A stretch of DNA of 64,000 nt from assembly GCA_015680685.1 (NCBI GenBank), contig MNCI01015542.1, forward strand, positions 186,842 to 250,841, given 5' to 3'. The position numbers and the translations under genes were made by a program. The notes below the pieces were generated by a model that worked only from the letters and a program-made list of their open reading frames with translations, was not told the origin of the DNA and made no database searches. The DNA is from Gnetum montanum (Eukaryota; Streptophyta; Gnetopsida; Gnetales; Gnetaceae). Of the stretch, positions 36,050 through 47,985 are shown piece after piece; position 1 is the stretch's first letter; each line of letters begins with the position of its first letter.

Positions 36050-37345
36050 TGTGCATTAATAGCTCTTACAAGGAGAGATTCATTAGGGAGTTGATCAAAT
36101 AAGGGGCTTTCTTTCTCCTTGTCACCCCATCTTAGTCATGATAAGTGATTTGTAACCACATTCTCCACACCTTTTTGATTTACCATTTTGAGATTGAACT
36201 CTTGCAAAATCACAAGCCACCGTATGACACGGGGGTTCACCATTAGTTTATTCATTAGAAATCATATGGCACTATGATCTATGTGGATAAACACTTTATA
36301 GCTAAGCACATAGTGGTTGAACTTCTCTAATGCAAACACCATTGCCATCAATTCTTTTTCTATGGTGGTGTAGTTCAATTGTGCACTTGCAATACTTTAG
36401 CTTGCATAGTGAATGTAATATGGACATTTTTTATCATCCATCTACGTAAGCACTGCTTCCAAAGCATAATTTGATGCATCAGTCATCACATGAAATGGCT
36501 TGGACCAATTAGGTGCTTGTAGAATTAGGGTTTCAACAAGCTTTTGCTTCAATTGTTGAAATGTTGTTTCACATGTAGGGGTCCAAAAAAATGATGCATC
36601 CGTCTTTGTCAATTCCACCAACAACTTGACGATTTTGGAAAAATTATCAATGAAGCACCAGTAGTAGCCTGTATGACCAAGGAATGACTACACTTCTTTA
36701 AATGTTTTGGGTTGATAGGTTATTCCTTGGATGATTATTTTTTCAGGGTCCACCTTGATTTCCATTTTTGAGATACGGTGCCCCAAGACTATGCCTTCTT
36801 GGACAATAAGATGGATCCTTTTCCAATTGAGATAGATTTTTTTTCAACACCTACTCAAGACAATCTAGGGCTTACTTAAACATAGCTTAGAAAATTCATC
36901 CATGAAGACTTCTACCCCACTATTGATCTTTTATTGGAAAATGCTAAGGACTAATTGTTGAAATGTGGTTGGGGCATTCCATAGACCAAATGGCATCTAA
37001 TGGTAAGTAGAAGTCCCCCAAGGACTTGTGAAAGTTGTCTTTGCCTGGTCCTCTGCTGCAATTCAAATTTAGTTATAACCACTATAACCATCTAGAAAGC
37101 TATAATTGTAGTGCTAAGAAATGGTGTCAAGCACTTGGTCAACAAAAGATAATGAAATTTGATCTTTGAAATTTTCCATGTTGAGTAGTTAAAAGTTGAT
37201 GCACACCCACCATTTTCTTCCTTTTTCAGGCACAATCATGAGTGGACTAACCCACTCACTATCTGCGATAGGGTAGATGGATCCCACCTTGAGGAGTTGT
37301 TCAATTTCCGCTTTGACAATCTACATTAATTTAGGATTCAAACAT
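36050..37345 (-). pseudogene. Athila-like RT and RNase H pseudogene (element B)
   Basis: RNase H and connection (36624-36050): MLVELTKTDASFFWTPTCET, KPFHVMTDASNYALEAVLT, followed by frames carrying IHIDHSA-like and VENVVTNHLS-like residues. RT (about 37345-36660) shows MSGLTHS-opposite residues SEWVSPLMIVPEKGRKWWVC, then FGLWNAPTTFQQ and a damaged FMDE region near 36900. Several stops and frameshifts. Confidence 0.7.
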
Positions 37346-37399
37346 CACTGAAGCTATCATTTTGGCTTAATAGTGGGGTTAGTGTATATTTGGTGCTAG

Positions 37400-37900
37400 C
37401 ATATTCTTGGATCTATCCCATTGAGCTTGGAATATGACTAGTAAATATTATTGACCATTTTTCCACAACCTTCATCAACATTTTCTTTTGTTCTGTAGCA
37501 AGATTGGCATTAATAATGACTGACCTTTCATTTTTCAAGAACACATACTCCATTCCAGCTAGTGGTGTCTTCAATTCAAGTAGCTATTATTTAAAATTTT
37601 TAGGAATCTCCAACTCTTCCCAAATGATATCACCATTTTCTCCTTCAAAGAGTTGGTGATGAACTTACTCAAGTTCATCCGTACTTGCAACATATTCATA
37701 CATTAGGCTCTCATTTGGTTCCATGCACAATGTACTACTACTAGAGCCAGCTGTTAGCCATTGGATGCCTTCTTATTTTGTGGCTACTATGTACATACAT
37801 CTCTAGATTTTAGCTTTTAGTGCATACTACTTGCATGCAGAGATAGATGTTCGCTTCACTGACCATAACTTCTGCACACAATGGCATCCTTAATCATTGT
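37400..37900 (-). pseudogene. Protease-RT linker of element B
   Basis: Minus-strand residues around 37620-37720 match the EIPxxFKxEPLELK linker of the other copies, and 37720-37760 the STLCMEP block. Heavily interrupted. Confidence 0.55.
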
Positions 37901-38456
37901 AAGCGATACATGGAACCCTCTTCTTCTCGATCTTTCCAAATTTATTTTTCTTAGATATCTCCAAGGAAAGATCTCTAATGCCTATTTTGGCATCAATGGT
38001 GCTTAACGACGTCCCTCCCATAATAATTCAAAAGTCCCCCTTATAGTTTTCCACCTTGATTACTAGGAAGTCGATGGGATATGACCATCCACAAATTCTA
38101 GTTATGATGTCCTCTACTAGTCCCAATGGAATAGTGATGGATTGGTCCACCAATTCTAGCTGAATGTTGCTCTTCTTCAAAGGAGGAAGGTTCCACATTA
38201 TGTACATCTCATGCAGGATCAGATTAACACCAAAACCAAAGTTAAGAAGAGCTTTACAAGGCTCATTCCTAGCAATTTGTAAATATACTAGGGGACTCTT
38301 GGGATCAGCTAACTTTCTAGGTGGATTACCAATTCGAATCCAATCAGATACAACATGGATCTGCAATATAGTATGGATTTGAGAGGGATTTTGTTTTGAA
38401 GGGGACTTAGGTAGAGATGAGATAGAGGAAGGTGGAGGAGTAGGGTTACCAACCAC
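37901..38456 (-). pseudogene. Athila-like protease pseudogene (element B)
   Basis: 38456-38028 is one open frame. It includes HVVSDWIRIGNPPRKLADP, ARNEPCKALLNFGFGVNLIL, where the DSG active site has become NFG, and SITIPLGLVEDIITRICGW. The (I/L)xGxxWL block follows after a stop, near 38028-37990. Loss of the catalytic Asp means no activity. Confidence 0.8.
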
Positions 38457-39412
38457 TGATGTATCTGAGGGCTCTGGTAGACTGTGAGGTCTGAAGAAGG
38501 ATCTTTTCTTTGTTCATGATTCTAACCCACTTGGTGGGTTAATTAGTTGTAGATTAACTGTCCTTGTAGCATTTCTTTACTATGGTTAGGTATGTAGTTC
38601 CCCCTGGATGAATGGAGTAGGTAGCAGCTATGCAAGAAACGAAGGAGTAGGTGCAGGGATAAGAGCAGCATGAGGATAGTAGGTGGCATCCCTCCTTGGA
38701 TAGGGTGATTGGTATACTTTAGGAGGGTAGTGGTGAGGTTGGTAAGTGGCAACATGATCAAAGGAGTCTTGTGGAGATGAAGGTTTTTGAACATAGTAAC
38801 CATAGGGATCTAGTTTCCAGTAAGGATACTGTTATCTTGGGGGTGGCAATGCCCACGATTGTGGTTTGCTGCCACTGCTGGTACAATTTGTAGGGTTGCA
38901 ATGGAGTTCCACTTGGATAATACTACTGTGGTTGGTGGAACTGTTGAGGATTGCCTTGTGGGTAAGGTAATCTTTTGGGCTTTTTCCTTTGTGCAAGTTG
39001 TGGACGTAAGGCATACACCCCAGATTCCTACAAGTGTGACACAATTAGGCAACATCCCTTGGGATGTTTGTACTGGTAGACGTCACACCCACCATCATCA
39101 TCTAAGTCACTATCCACAACCATCTCTATCATATTCCTTTTACCCTTACCCTTAGATATAGCATGTTTAGCTTCCTTACGTCTCTAATGCTCATGCTCAC
39201 CACTTTGTTTCTTCGACTCTTAAACAATTTTTAAGACAACCTGAAACTTGTTGTCCATAGAGTTCCATAATTGGTCAACCTTAGCTATGATTTCATATTA
39301 CAATTTCTAGAGTGACATGGTTTTTTCATTAGCCACCTCATCTCTAGTTAATTTATCCTCCTTGTCACAAAATTGAACCCCCCTTTTGTAGATAGAAGGA
39401 TCCCTATTGTAT
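38457..39412 (-). pseudogene. gag C-terminal part (element B)
   Basis: Minus-strand residues resemble the gag tail of A (19560-20400): a basic stretch (near 39150), then PQLAQRKKPKRLPYPQGNPQ-like and WNSIATLQ-like residues, then Pro/Tyr-rich tail. It ends at an N (39413), where the sequence turns into an inverted copy of itself. Confidence 0.65.
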
Positions 39413-40166
39413 NCAATCTAAAACAAGTAAAACCCTTATTATCTATGCTCAAGGGAGATTGATAGAGTTAAGCACTTGTCAGATCCAAAAATTAATTGAG
39501 TAGGTAGCCAAGGAGGAGGAAGAATTGAGAAAGTGAGAAAGTGTAGAGGAATACAATAGGGATCCTTCTATCTACAAAAGGGGGGTTCAATTTTGTGACA
39601 AGGAGGATAAATTAACTAGAGATGAGGTGGCTAATGAAAAAACCATGTCACTCTAGAAATTGTAATATGAAATCATAGCTAAGGTTGACCAATTATGGAA
39701 CTCTATGGACAACAAGTTTCAGGTTGTCTTAAAAATTGTTTAAGAGTCGAAGAAACAAAGTGGTGAGCATGAGCATTAGAGACGTAAGGAAGCTAAACAT
39801 GCTATATCTAAGGGTAAGGGTAAAAGGAATATGATAGAGATGGTTGTGGATAGTGACTTAGATGATGATGGTGGGTGTGACGTCTACCAGTACAAACATC
39901 CCAAGGGATGTTGCCTAATTGTGTCACACTTGTAGGAATCTGGGGTGTATGCCTTACGTCCACAACTTGCACAAAGGAAAAAGCCCAAAAGATTACCTTA
40001 CCCACAAGGCAATCCTCAACAGTTCCACCAACCACAGTAGTATTATCCAAGTGGAACTCCATTGCAACCCTACAAATTGTACCAGCAGTGGCAGCAAACC
40101 ACAATCGTGGGCATTGCCACCCCCAAGATAACAGTATCCTTACTGGAAACTAGATCCCTATGGTTA
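38797..40166. repeat. 616-bp inverted duplication with N-marked joins
   Basis: 38797-39412 is the exact reverse complement of 39551-40166 as far as I can read. The right copy belongs to a 753-bp block (39414-40166) bounded by single Ns at 39413 and 40167. That block reads gag in the plus direction, opposite to the rest of element B. Its extra 137 bp (39414-39550) is the gag sequence that would come next after 39412 if the block were flipped. This pattern fits a misoriented contig at a scaffold join. Confidence 0.85.
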
Positions 40167-40167
40167 N

Positions 40168-40570
40168 GCATTCATCAAATGGGCCAAGCAAAGGTGGAAA
40201 AGTGTTTAACCCCTTTCCCTTCACAAGCTTGTGTTAGTGATCCCCCTAATAATCCCTTAACCTTTGTGCTTCAGTGGGATGATAATCGCTTTCATCTCAT
40301 ATCTCGCATATCATATTCTCCATGAATATGTTGAAGCCCTTGTTGTGTGAGCATTAGTTGGAGAATTGTTGGAATAGATTGATTAGGTGGTAACACAATG
40401 TTGCCTTCCATGTCACACCACCGCAGTAGTTCATCTTGATGCAAGATGAAGGTGAAGTCGAGTACATACTTAGCCGGATGAGCATATACCACCCAGTATT
40501 GCTAAGGCACTTGGACTACCCTAGGCTGAGATGGGCTTCTGTAAGAAAAAGACATTTTATGTTAATGAAC
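40168..40570 (-). pseudogene. gag N-terminal fragment (element B)
   Basis: 40492-40292 reads MVYAHPAKYVLDFTFILHQD, then ELLRWCDMEGNIVLPPNQSI, matching the gag start of element A near 18200-18330. The gag core between this part and 39414 is missing, presumably in the unresolved join at 40167. Confidence 0.65.
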
Positions 40571-40700
40571 TTGTAGGTAGTGTGCAATTAAGGTTTAATT
40601 TAATTATTATAATAATTTTTTCTTTCGTAAGATTTTACTCTTAGGATTCAAACAATGAGGTTACTAAGTTTCACTCAGTTTAGATAGTGCACAGAGAACT

Positions 40701-40723
40701 ATAGTGCCCGACAACAACACCAA
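40701..40723 (-). promoter_or_regulatory. Primer-binding site of element B
   Basis: On the minus strand TTGGTGTTGTTGTCGGGCA directly follows the LTR end. It matches the tRNA-Asp-type Athila PBS (TGGCGCCGTTGTCGGGGA) better than element A's copy does. Confidence 0.7.
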
Positions 40724-41569
40724 TGATGAGTGGTGAGGCACCCCTATGCCCAACAATACAAATCATAGGCATTCATGTGTGATCCAATCAAATTCCATAG
40801 ATGATAATTACAAAGTATGCTAGATCTAAATAGTGCATACATGTTGTTCATTCATTATCTTCCTAGTCCCACTTGTGGAATGCAATTATATGGTTAAGTG
40901 TGACTAAGGCGTAAGATTTTTATTATTTTTTGTTTTATCAAATTACTCACCTAGAACAAGAATAAAAGTAAGAGTAATTAAATGCTAAGTAAACTATGAT
41001 CTAATCTAGCCTAACATAAGTAACCATTCCCACTTTCCAGACACATCCAAAACTTTGTGTAAACACTGCTGGGTTGTCAAATGCTAACCATTTCTAAGCT
41101 ATCAAGTATCACATGTATGTTCGAAGGGCTTTTTCTTGTGTATTTTAATGAGTTTCTTGATTAATAAAAATTAACTGCATGAATAACATTAATGAAAATT
41201 GCATGAAACCACAATATATAAATGCATAAGAAAGAAAGCCTCAAGTGTTGCAAGGATGAATCAAAGAGTTCATCTTTCTTACCAACACAATGGTGTGTTC
41301 AGGTACATCAATGTTTGAATAAAGATCTGACCACACTCCTACTACGGGCACTTTGAAAATATTCTAACTCTCAAATGAACAAATTGCAAGAGTTTCACTA
41401 CCTGACTTCCAAAAAACTACTCTCCATCATGCGCCTAGGGGCTGTATTTATAGACTTGGGGAGTAGCCCTATGATATTGAATGTACGATATCACATCTTA
41501 GTCTATGATATCATGTACTTGATATCACAGACACTCTGATATTAGAGTGTATGAAAACATGATTTATCA
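40724..41569 (-). repeat. 5' LTR of element B
   Basis: 846 bp; on the minus strand TGATAAATCATG...CACTCATCA. It holds GATATC/GATATT words in U3 (41470-41545) and a TATAAATA box (reverse near 41447-41455). The following base pairs (41570 on) are LINE sequence. Confidence 0.85.
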
Positions 41570-41579
41570 ATTAGAAATT

Positions 41580-43300
41580 AATTTTTTAAAATTCTTTTTA
41601 CTCTTTCTATTCAAACCATAGAGGCTAGAAACTTCATTCCAAATAATCCATTTATCATACATAAATATACAAGAAACTACAATGATACCAAATCTACTCT
41701 AAGTAGTACACAATCTAGATGCATTAGTAGCCCAAGCTCCTTCATTAAAATGAAGCCACCATGGGCTAATTTGCTTAAGCATATATTTTGACATTGTAAT
41801 ATGATTGTAATTCCAAAATTTACCAACCTTATATCATGATTTCTAAATTTTTTTAAGAATTAAAAAACTAGAAATAGAAATGACCTAAGAAAACAGAAAA
41901 TAATGATGAAAGTCATTAGAAGATCAAGTACTATCATTCTTAGATTTTCCTTGCATAATACTATTTCTTAAAAGTACCATCTAAACATAATATTTGATAA
42001 TGCACTTTGCAATCCATTTTACTACAACATAAATACCATAGTTATAATAATTAATGAGACCAAGTCTTCCATCTTTTTTACTGCTAGTGGAAATATTCCA
42101 AGTAACTTTGGAAAAATCTTTTCTATGTTGCGTAGCAGACCAAAGAAACTAATGGATAATACAATTAATTCTCTCATAAGAAGTTTTAAAAGGACCCTAC
42201 CAACTAGGGTAATAAACATGAGTTGATTGAAGAATTTACTTAATAACTAAAAATTTTCCGTTAAGGGTGAGCTTCTTTTCTTTCCATTTATCAAGATTTT
42301 TTTAAAATTTTATCAACCAAATAATTCTAAAAAATAGTAAGATTAGGATCAAAAGTAAAAGGTACTTTTAAAATTTTAAAGAACTAATCTTTTTTCAAGA
42401 TCTTTCATGACTTGAGGATAACCCACTTGTCATCATTATCATTACAATCAATAATAGATTTTTGTTAGTTGATCCAAGGGCTAGATAATATGCAGTAATC
42501 CTTGAATCTACCTAAAATAGTATTGATATGTTGTAGAGAATTTTTTATCATTAAAAAATAATTATTTGCAAAGTGCATGTTAAGTAATTATGTACCTTGA
42601 TCATCAATTGAAACTCCCTTCATGAAATTCCTTTGTAAATCATAATGTAGATTATCTGAAAGAAAATCTGTAACAATAATAAAAAGATAGGCAGTATAAG
42701 GAAAACCTTAAAAAATTGATCATTAAAGAGAAAATAAGGTACTTAATTCAGAATTTACAGTAACTTGAGCATTAGCATCAATGAGCAAGGTATCAACAAG
42801 CTGAATAAAATAATCACCAAATCCTAGTTTATAGAGACAAACAATAATGAGATTATATTCAATCCTATCATAAGCTTTGGCATCATCTAACTTAAAAAAA
42901 GTAATATCGTGGTTAATATCATAAGCCTATTGCATTTTCTCCCAAGATGTAATAACATTATTCAAGATATGTCCACCTTTAACAAAACCAATTTTCTCAG
43001 GTCTCATGATATCTTTTGATGTAATTTCTGTTCCAAGAATATTTTGATATGCTTTTATTTTAAGATGTGGAATATGTGTACTAGAGGCCTCGAAGGATTC
43101 CATGTTAAAACCTTTAAAACAAAAAATACAAGAAAATGAATTGCTAAAAAACTATTAATAGTGTCAGGATCTTTAATGATTGAATCATTTATATAAAGTG
43201 ATTCCAATTTCCTTTTAGAAATTTAAAACAATCTTTGCAAGGTTCATCCTTAAATTTTAACCAACTCATGCAACTAGTGAGAGTACATTTAGCTTTAAAA
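41580..43300 (-). pseudogene. L1 reverse transcriptase pseudogene
   Basis: In order on the minus strand: EKIGFVKGGHILNNVITSWE (about 43010-42950), FFKLDDAKAYDRIEYNLIIV (about 42895-42840, the KLDxxKAYDRxEW motif), CLYKLGFGDYFIQLVDTLLI, the YLFIIVTDFLSDNL block near 42680, and HFANNYFLM near 42570, where the FADD catalytic pair has become ANN. The domain after RT reads FLWSATQHRKDFSKVTWNIS and GRLGLINYYNY (42140-42040). Clearly L1-like, inactive. Confidence 0.8.
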
Positions 43301-43639
43301 GTACCGCAACATTGTTTAGCATAATGAGCTTTAGCCTAGGCTTTTTGAGTCTCAAAATTAAAGGGATTCTATTCTACAAGAATTTGCATTTGCATTACAG
43401 ATTTTGCAAGATATTCTTCAAATTGACACTTACACTTAGCAAATTGCTTTCCAAACCATCTAGCATAATTTTTGACTCTACAAGTAGTTTGCTACTACTA
43501 GTTAATTCTTGCATTTTATAAAGATTTCAAAATATTCATCTCACTAGGTCCTATGAACATAATAACATACATATAAAAATTCTAATGCTTAAGAAATGAT
43601 GAAGATTTAATATGAGAGAGGAAGATACTAATAAAAAAC

Positions 43640-44340
43640 GATCTAAGAAAGTAGCATCTATATGCACTTCTACTTTCTTTGTAGACTTTCAAAACAAGAA
43701 TTTGCATTAGAGATGTAAAATCTATCAAGTCTACAATAAATTCTATCATTTATTTGTTAATAATTACACCAAGTATAATGTTTCATATTTGAATAAGATG
43801 AGAATAAAAAGCTAACATTAGAAAGAAAGTATTTTTCCTTGAAATTACACCAATCTTTTTTTTCTTGAGAAGATATATTAGGAGAAACACTATCAAGTTT
43901 ATTTAAATGACTTTTAACCATATTGATGTCACCTCTAATAATCCAAAGAACCTTTGGTAGAGATGGAAGATATTTCCAAATCTATGATCGATCTTTAAAA
44001 TAATTAGAAGCATAAATATTACAAAGTCAAAAGTCATCTCTTTTACTATAATAGATAATCCAAATAACTTTTTCAAGGTTGTTAAAACCAAAATTTAAAA
44101 CTTTTCTACTCCAATTTTTATTAACAAGAATAGTAACACCTCCTTTACTAACTTCATGGGTAGTAAACAAAAACAATGTAATTTTTAAAATGCATTTACC
44201 AAAAAAATTAATATCATGAGCTAAAACTAATTTCTTGCAAGAAAAAAAATTTGAAAATAAATATTGGTTTGAAAGATACTCCTCGATAATCTTTGCTCAG
44301 GACCTATGAGAAAGGCACTAAACATTCCATCATAAAATTA
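43640..44340 (-). pseudogene. L1 endonuclease domain pseudogene
   Basis: Minus strand shows a WWNV-like start (cf. WNxRGL) near 44335, HEVSKGGVTILVNKNWS near 44160-44110, VIWIIYYSKRDDF near 44070-44040, then IIRGDINMVKSHLNKLDSVS near 43940-43885, where GDINMV corresponds to the catalytic GDFN block, and MKHYTWCN near 43780, the xxTWxN block. This is an apurinic-endonuclease-like fold used for target nicking. Stops and frameshifts are present. Confidence 0.75.
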
Positions 44341-44677
44341 ACATTGAGATGTGGGAGAGGAGGCCCCCATCCTTAATTTTTCAAGCTCACCATTTGTTTC
44401 ATAATCTATGTTACTAATAAGTGAAAAAACATTATATGATAAAAAATAATTTGGAATAATAATAAAAGTAGAAAGAAAATGAGGATACCTTTGAGATTTT
44501 TAAGTTGATAAAAATTGTTATATGACTTTTCTTTTTATATTGGACTAAGTGAAATTAATCAACATTAGTATTTTCATTGCTGGTCCTTATTGAAAATTTT
44601 CTCTTTTTCTAATGAGGAATTCTCTTTAGATATCAAGAGTTTATTAGCACATTTAGAATTAAAAGGATTAATAAAAG

Positions 44678-45430
44678 TGTTGAGCTACAAGGTACGCCTA
44701 CGCCCAACCATATGAATCATAAGCATTCATGCACAATTCGGTTGAGTTCCGTAGATTGGATTAGTTGTGCATCTAGATCATTATGCCTTGATCACAGTTC
44801 GTTGTCTTTCCACTTGGATTAGTGATATCTTTGTCACGTATAGTTTAGTCTAGACTAAGGCATATGATTCTTGATGTTGTTCAATCCTAAGCTACTCTTA
44901 ACATAATAAAGAAATTAATTATTTAATCTAATTAATGATGGAAGGTAAAGTCTTACTAGCCTATGTGCGATGAGTATTTTTTCCTAACCTTTTGTACATG
45001 CCTTGGAATGTGTGCAAATACTGATGGGATTACCAAGCATATCGTTACTAGGCGTACCAAATGATAACACTAATGGGTTATACTTAAGCACTTGTGGTTA
45101 GTCATACTCATTCTGCTTAATGATAGAAAATGATAAAGAGTAACAAATGATGAATGTTAATTAAGGAAAATAATAAGCATTTAAATAATTAAAAAAATAG
45201 TAATAAAGCAAAGTGGATGCTACAATGACGGAAGTAATCTTGATCTTTATTACCGACATGTAACGTGTCCAAGTAAGTCACACTCGAATAAGGATGTTAT
45301 ACAATCACTTAACATCATACTACTGGCATGCATTGGAAACTAACCAAACTTGAAATTTATTAAAATCTATGAACCTATCTATATCTATCTCCCTCTCTCA
45401 ATTATGCAACTCTACCTATGAAGCCTTCAG
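44678..45430 (-). repeat. 3' LTR of element D, outer part
   Basis: Shares with B and C the outer blocks (CGCCCAACCATATGAATCAT, GCATTCATGCACAATTCGG) and the middle blocks (GGGATTACCAAGC, CTCGAATAAGGATGTTA near 45282, TACTACTGGCATG). LTR similarity fades after about 45340; the exact junction with Tat sequence is not determined. Confidence 0.65.
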
Positions 45431-45469
45431 AACTTCTATAGCAATTATTGGGAACTAGTCACATCTGAC

Positions 45470-46380
45470 AAAAGGCAGTGTCTGAGGAGGCCCTAAAATG
45501 TCACAGGCACCATTGTGAGTTACTTAAGAACCCTTCTTTGGCACAACCTAATGAACCACCCGTTCCCAAGAACTTTAGGCTAGACCGATTCTATGACTAT
45601 CATCAATTGTGCGGTCATGACATGGATTACTGCTGGGTGTTGAAAGATGACATTCAACGCATGATCGATCAAGGTGACTTGATCTTGGACAACAGTAGTC
45701 CAGCTCACCCTGAAAACCAAGCCCTACATGTGTACCAAGACCCATTAAACGTAAATAACGTAGGGTACACAATTAACGTGGTGGGAGTAGAGGGCGATAA
45801 TCAGTCATAGCTGAAACAACCTTTCGTGCTACGAATGCGTCCTCATTCTCCCCAAACAACAGATTCAACAGCATCAACAAGTGGTGCTCCACGACAACCT
45901 TTTATCCTTCGAGCCCCTTCTTAGACAAATTCTCAACAACCCACTATCGGTAAAGCCATAGCCCAGCCCATGGCTATGCCAAAGGCCCCCTTTGTCATTA
46001 GGGTGCCAAAACCATCGACACCCCTTCCGACATAAGGGCAAACCTCCAAGTCAAGCTCCCAAGCCTAATTTAATGGAAAAGGAAAAGGAGGTAGGACAAC
46101 CGGTATGGCTAAGGATCATCTTATGCTAGGGTTTCCCCAACCTATACCCCTCACCTCTATACCCTTGGCCCCATTTCCTAATGATGGCAAAGTTACGCAA
46201 ATGCAACCATCTACTCCTGGCAAAAAGAAGCATAGCCCTCGGATGAATATCACTCCTCCCCAAGAAATTCGTCTCCTAGGGAAAATGGAAGAGGAAATGG
46301 GTGACAAGCAGCTACATCGTGGGTGGGATCTCTTCAACACCTTTAGGCAAGTCAAACAGACTCTAAAACAAAAAAAAATA
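45470..46380 (+). pseudogene. Tat gag, C-terminal part
   Basis: 45478-45810 contains VPKNFRLDRFYDYHQLCGHD and MDYCWVLKDDIQRMIDQGDL, the C-x-YH-x-GH-x-C-W/L-x-K block found in Tat gag, with the first Cys changed to Tyr. After a stop the Pro-rich linker runs to about 46100. The 46105-46383 frame (KDHLMLGFPQPIPLTSIPLA, KKKHSPRMNITPPQEIRLLG) leads into the protease. The N-terminal gag domain is absent, so the element is 5'-truncated. Confidence 0.7.
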
Positions 46381-47223
46381 TGACTTTGAGCCTTTATGGC
46401 TTACTAATGATGTCACAAAAGCATCGTGAGGCCATGGTTCTCATGCTAACATCCATACCTGTGGACGAAGGCCTGCCCACGGATGAAGAAGCAATTCATT
46501 CCATTATGCTTCCTCTCGTGGCTGAGAAACCACGGCCTTCCTTGTTGACCTTTCATGACGAATCCATTAAGGATGACCCAGAAAAGGGTCATGTGACAAC
46601 GACACCCATGTTCATCACCATTCGAGTTGGTCAACACCAAATTTGGAGGGTACATTTGGATGATGGGGCGGCCGCTAATGTTATCCCCTACCCCATAGTG
46701 GATAAGCTAGGTCTGATCGATCATATTAGTCCTACCACTACGTCGTGTTTAAAGTTATTCAACGAGGCATGAGTGCAATTCAAAGGCACTATGCACATCA
46801 ACTTCGTGGTGGGGGAGCAATTCCCCACAAATGCAACCTTCATTGTTGTCGAAGAGATGCTGGCTTCAATTTGATCCTGGGGAGGTCGTGGTTGGCTCAA
46901 CTAAGGGTAGTTTCATCACCTATACATCAAGAGATCCATCTTCCTTATGCAGGAGGAGAGGTGGTTATCCATAGTGATGAAATAACCCCTTAGGCTATGA
47001 ATAACATAGAAACGGAGCAGGGGTTGGAGATCGAAATGTCTGAAGAATAGTCCCCTGTCTGAATACTCCAACAAGCTGAAACAATGGCTAATGATAGCCT
47101 AACTTGGGCCGAGCTATCATTCCCAAAAGAGGAGTGTGATGTGAAGGAAAAGGGTGGTAAATCCCCTCGTCTTTATGCATCACCAAAAATAAAAGCGATC
47201 AAAAACAATTACAGGGCTAGCCA
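46380..47223 (+). pseudogene. Tat protease
   Basis: 46380-46772 ends with IRVGQHQIWRVHLDDGAAAN and VIPYPIVDKLGL. DDGAAANVIP is the retropepsin active site (D-x-G). A frameshift follows, and 46745-46993 gives the FNLILGRSWLAQLRVVSSP block (normally ILGRxWL). The frame can be followed past two stops to KAIKNNYRASQ near 47223, then ends at TAA beside a possible splice donor (CCA|GTAAAC). It precedes the antisense-gene interval. Confidence 0.75.
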
Positions 47224-47432
47224 GTAAACTGAGTCATCTGATTACTGTATAGTTTATGCATGTTTTACTTAATCATGTTATCCCACCTTTACATCTACCA
47301 GCTATGCTCATTTTACGCTTAGGCTTACTTTTACACTTCCACCAGTTGTTCTCATCTACGGTCATGTTTTTACACCCCTACTAGTTATCTTCATCGCTCT
47401 TAACTTTATCTAAACTTAACCACATGTGCTAC

Positions 47433-47660
47433 ACATGACCCGAAATGGCCTAAAACTATACATGGTCTGAAATCACCTAAAACTATACATGGCGTAGAAT
47501 GGCCTAAAACTATCAAAAGGCCTGAAATGGCCTAAAACTAATCACAACCCACCAAGGCTTAAAATTCGCTACTTAGTGACATTTATGCTATCCCTTCACC
47601 ACATACACATGGCCCAGAATGGCCTAAAACTACCCATGGCCCGCAATGGCCTTAAACTAC
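47433..47660. repeat. 27-bp tandem repeat array
   Basis: Four adjacent 27-bp units (47433, 47460, 47487, 47514) each contain the core ATGGCCTAAAACTA with small changes. Two further units sit at 47607 and 47634, with degenerate copies around them to about 47780. The flanking 47224-47985 has no gene on either strand. Confidence 0.85.
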
Positions 47661-47985
47661 CTATTTAAATCGCAGTTTACACTTGAACTGGTCAAATGCC
47701 CGAAATGGACCAAGACTAGTTGCCTTATTGATGCTTTGCACCTGATTTATCCAGTAGCCTGCAATGACTTTAAGCTAGTAACTTCATTTACGCTATATGC
47801 CTAAACTATCCACCATTTTTCATAACATCAAAACCTACTAATTTATGCTCTGCATAAGGTGAGAATAGTAACAACAAAAGAACATCAACTTAGACCAAAT
47901 TTGCATTAAAATGTCAAAAAAATAAATATATTGTCTTTCTCATCATAAAATAACAAAAAAAAGGACTGTGGCCAATATAGCCACG

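Larger units (their letters stand above)
32184..41569 (-). mobile_element. Athila-like element B, minus strand
   Basis: Runs from the 5' LTR at 40724-41569 through PBS, gag, protease, RT, RNase H and integrase to a polypurine tract at 32733-32738 and a truncated 3' LTR (32184-32732). The 5' LTR abuts L1 coding sequence at 41570, so B inserted into that LINE. The distal about 300 bp of the 3' LTR and any flanking duplication are lost at the fusion with C. The gag region is disturbed by an inverted duplication bounded by N bases. Confidence 0.85.
41570..44677 (-). mobile_element. L1-type LINE, ORF2 fragment
   Basis: Minus-strand coding order is endonuclease then reverse transcriptase, with L1 motifs and no LTR. 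It is cut at the low end by the 5' LTR of element B (41569/41570, still within ORF2) and abuts the LTR of element D at 44678 on the other side. Poly(A) tail, ORF1 and target duplications are not in view. Confidence 0.8.

Noticed and set aside
38859-39155. Identical open frames in both halves of the inverted duplication
   Set aside because: Opposite-strand shadows of the gag tail, duplicated by the probable assembly error.
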